From: Ardenticatenaceae bacterium
GTDB taxonomy: Bacteria; Chloroflexota; Anaerolineae; Ardenticatenales; Ardenticatenaceae
Direction of reading: 5' to 3'
DNA length: 55,508 nucleotides
NCBI GenBank assembly: GCA_026989095.1
Contig: JALSKA010000178.1
Span: forward strand, 1 to 55,508
Below the pieces are notes generated by a model, which saw only the letters and a program-made list of their open reading frames with translations, ran no database searches and had not been told where the DNA came from. The position numbers and the translations under genes were made by a program. The number at the start of each line of letters is the position of its first letter. Positions within the stretch are counted from its first letter, which is position 1. This document shows, one piece after another, positions 54,586-55,508 of this stretch.

Positions 54586-55508
54586 ATGCCGGCGACAGAA
54601 GCTACTTACCGATTCATCGAACATGAGGACCCACGGTTTACCGAGCGCGTGCGCGCCGCGGCCCAAGAGGCGCACAATGAGGCGGAATTTCGTGCTGCGG
54701 TAGCCCATTACATTGATGAAGTTGCCGGTAGACTGGATGTGGGGCTTCTGGTTCGCCGGGAATACACCCTGGCTACGGGCCGCGCCGACGCGGTGTACAA
54801 CCGCCTGATCATCGAGTACGAGCCGCCCGGTTCCCTGCGCCCTAACTTAGGCCACGGCCACACCCGCCATGCCGTCCAGCAGGTGAAGGACTACATTACC
54901 GGCGTGGCCCGCCGGGAAAAGCACGACCGGGATCGCCTGCTGGGCGTGGTCTTCGACGGCTACTACTACATCTTCGTCCGCTACCACGAGGGGCACTTTA
55001 TTGTTGAACCACCCCTGGAGGTAAACGCGGCCTCCAGCGAACGCTTCCTGCGTGCGCTCTTTGCCCTCTCCTCGGGCCGCGCGCTCATTCCCGAAAACCT
55101 GGTCGAGGACTTCGGCAGCCAGAACATCTACAGCCAGCGCGTGACTCGCGCCCTGTACAACGCGCTGGAGGGCCACACCGACGACCTGACCGCGCGACTC
55201 TTCGAGCAGTGGCGCCTCTTCTTCGGTGAGGTGGCCGGCTACGAGGCGGCCGGGGGCAAGATCCGCGCCGAGAAGGAGTTGCACAAGTTCATTCGTGGCA
55301 TGGGGCTGCGCCCGGAGACGGTCGATCCCCCGCGCTTCTTCTTCGCCATCCACACCTATTTCTCCTTCCTGGTCAAGAATATCGCCCGCCTGGTGCTGGA
55401 GGCCCACGCGGGAGGACGGTTGGGAACGACACCGTTGACCACAGCGGCCAACCTGGAGGGGGAGGCCCTGCGCCAGGAACTGATGCGGCTGGAAAGTGGG
55501 GGCATCTT
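54586..55508 (+). CDS. Probable restriction-modification protein with N-terminal PD-(D/E)XK-like nuclease domain, 3' truncated by the window
   Basis: An open frame of 307 codons runs from an ATG preceded by AGGAG to the window end without a stop. Residues 57-90 read REYTLATGRADAVYNRL then IIEYEPPGSLR, which resembles the D...(E)-x-(E) core of nuclease domains at the N-terminus of large type IIG-like N6-adenine methylases. FDGYYYIFVRY and a helical region up to residue 307 follow. The methylase motif (NPPY) would lie beyond the window and is not seen, so the assignment is inferred. Codon use (GCT, ACT, GTT, TTA) differs from that of the core genes, consistent with transfer. A partner gene may follow downstream. 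Confidence 0.6.
   Translation, partial: MPATEATYRFIEHEDPRFTERVRAAAQEAHNEAEFRAAVAHYIDEVAGRLDVGLLVRREYTLATGRADAVYNRLIIEYEPPGSLRPNLGHGHTRHAVQQVKDYITGVARREKHDRDRLLGVVFDGYYYIFVRYHEGHFIVEPPLEVNAASSERFLRALFALSSGRALIPENLVEDFGSQNIYSQRVTRALYNALEGHTDDLTARLFEQWRLFFGEVAGYEAAGGKIRAEKELHKFIRGMGLRPETVDPPRFFFAIHTYFSFLVKNIARLVLEAHAGGRLGTTPLTTAANLEGEALRQELMRLESGGI

Overview
The window is GC-rich bacterial chromosome from what is most likely an aerobic, possibly thermophilic member of the Chloroflexota (Ardenticatenia/Anaerolineae-like). This is inferred from the mixture of features: a Trp T-box leader, complex I, a COX15-type haem A synthase, a sortase, a large secreted beta-sandwich protein ending in an LPLV tail, and Sat with a cysteine-rich metal site. 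No rRNA, tRNA, CRISPR array or insertion sequence was recognised. Nearly every gene has a clear Shine-Dalgarno sequence, and many gaps hold sigma-70 type promoters (TTGnnn, 16-18 bp, TAnnnT).

Layout. 1-3025: the 3' part of a tRNA-queuosine mannosyltransferase-like gene, an ABC ATPase, a convergent zinc-finger anti-sigma-like gene carrying a fresh 60-bp tandem duplication, and a sortase. 3089-12023: a complete tryptophan operon, trpE-trpS-trpG-trpD-trpC-(44-codon membrane protein)-trpF-HIT-trpB-trpA, behind a consensus promoter and a T-box riboswitch with a UGG specifier. Uncharged tRNA-Trp should therefore raise both Trp synthesis and TrpRS. 12167-16461: a large secreted protein and a kinase-fold protein that lacks metal-binding residues. 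16555-22203: an acyl-CoA dehydrogenase with its TetR regulator, then RmlD, a B3/B4 editing-domain protein and two family 2 glycosyltransferases, one apparently starting at AUU.

22285-30054 (minus strand): nuoA-H-J-K-L-M-N, which is exactly the seven membrane-arm subunits of complex I with no peripheral-arm gene, behind a long structured leader. 30405-35306 (minus strand): recA, a Uma2-type protein, dolichol-phosphate mannosyltransferase-like gene plus rtcA, and degV. 35583-40364: a sulfate-activation cluster, in which ATP sulfurylase is fused in frame to an alkaline-phosphatase-superfamily hydrolase, followed by APS kinase and a second hydrolase of the same family. I regard this as the most unusual system in the window. 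40350-45001: GH1 glycosidase, pdxH, an FmdE-domain protein, a DUF411 lipoprotein and ctaA.

45050-50316 (minus strand): nif3, a coiled-coil zinc-ribbon gene, dnaG and rpoD, a macromolecular-synthesis cluster. 50502-53752: two-subunit class I fumarase, a SAM methyltransferase and a seven-helix membrane protein. 53753-55508: a compositionally different, accessory-looking end with a ribbon-helix-helix gene and the 5' part of a probable nuclease/methylase restriction gene that runs off the window.
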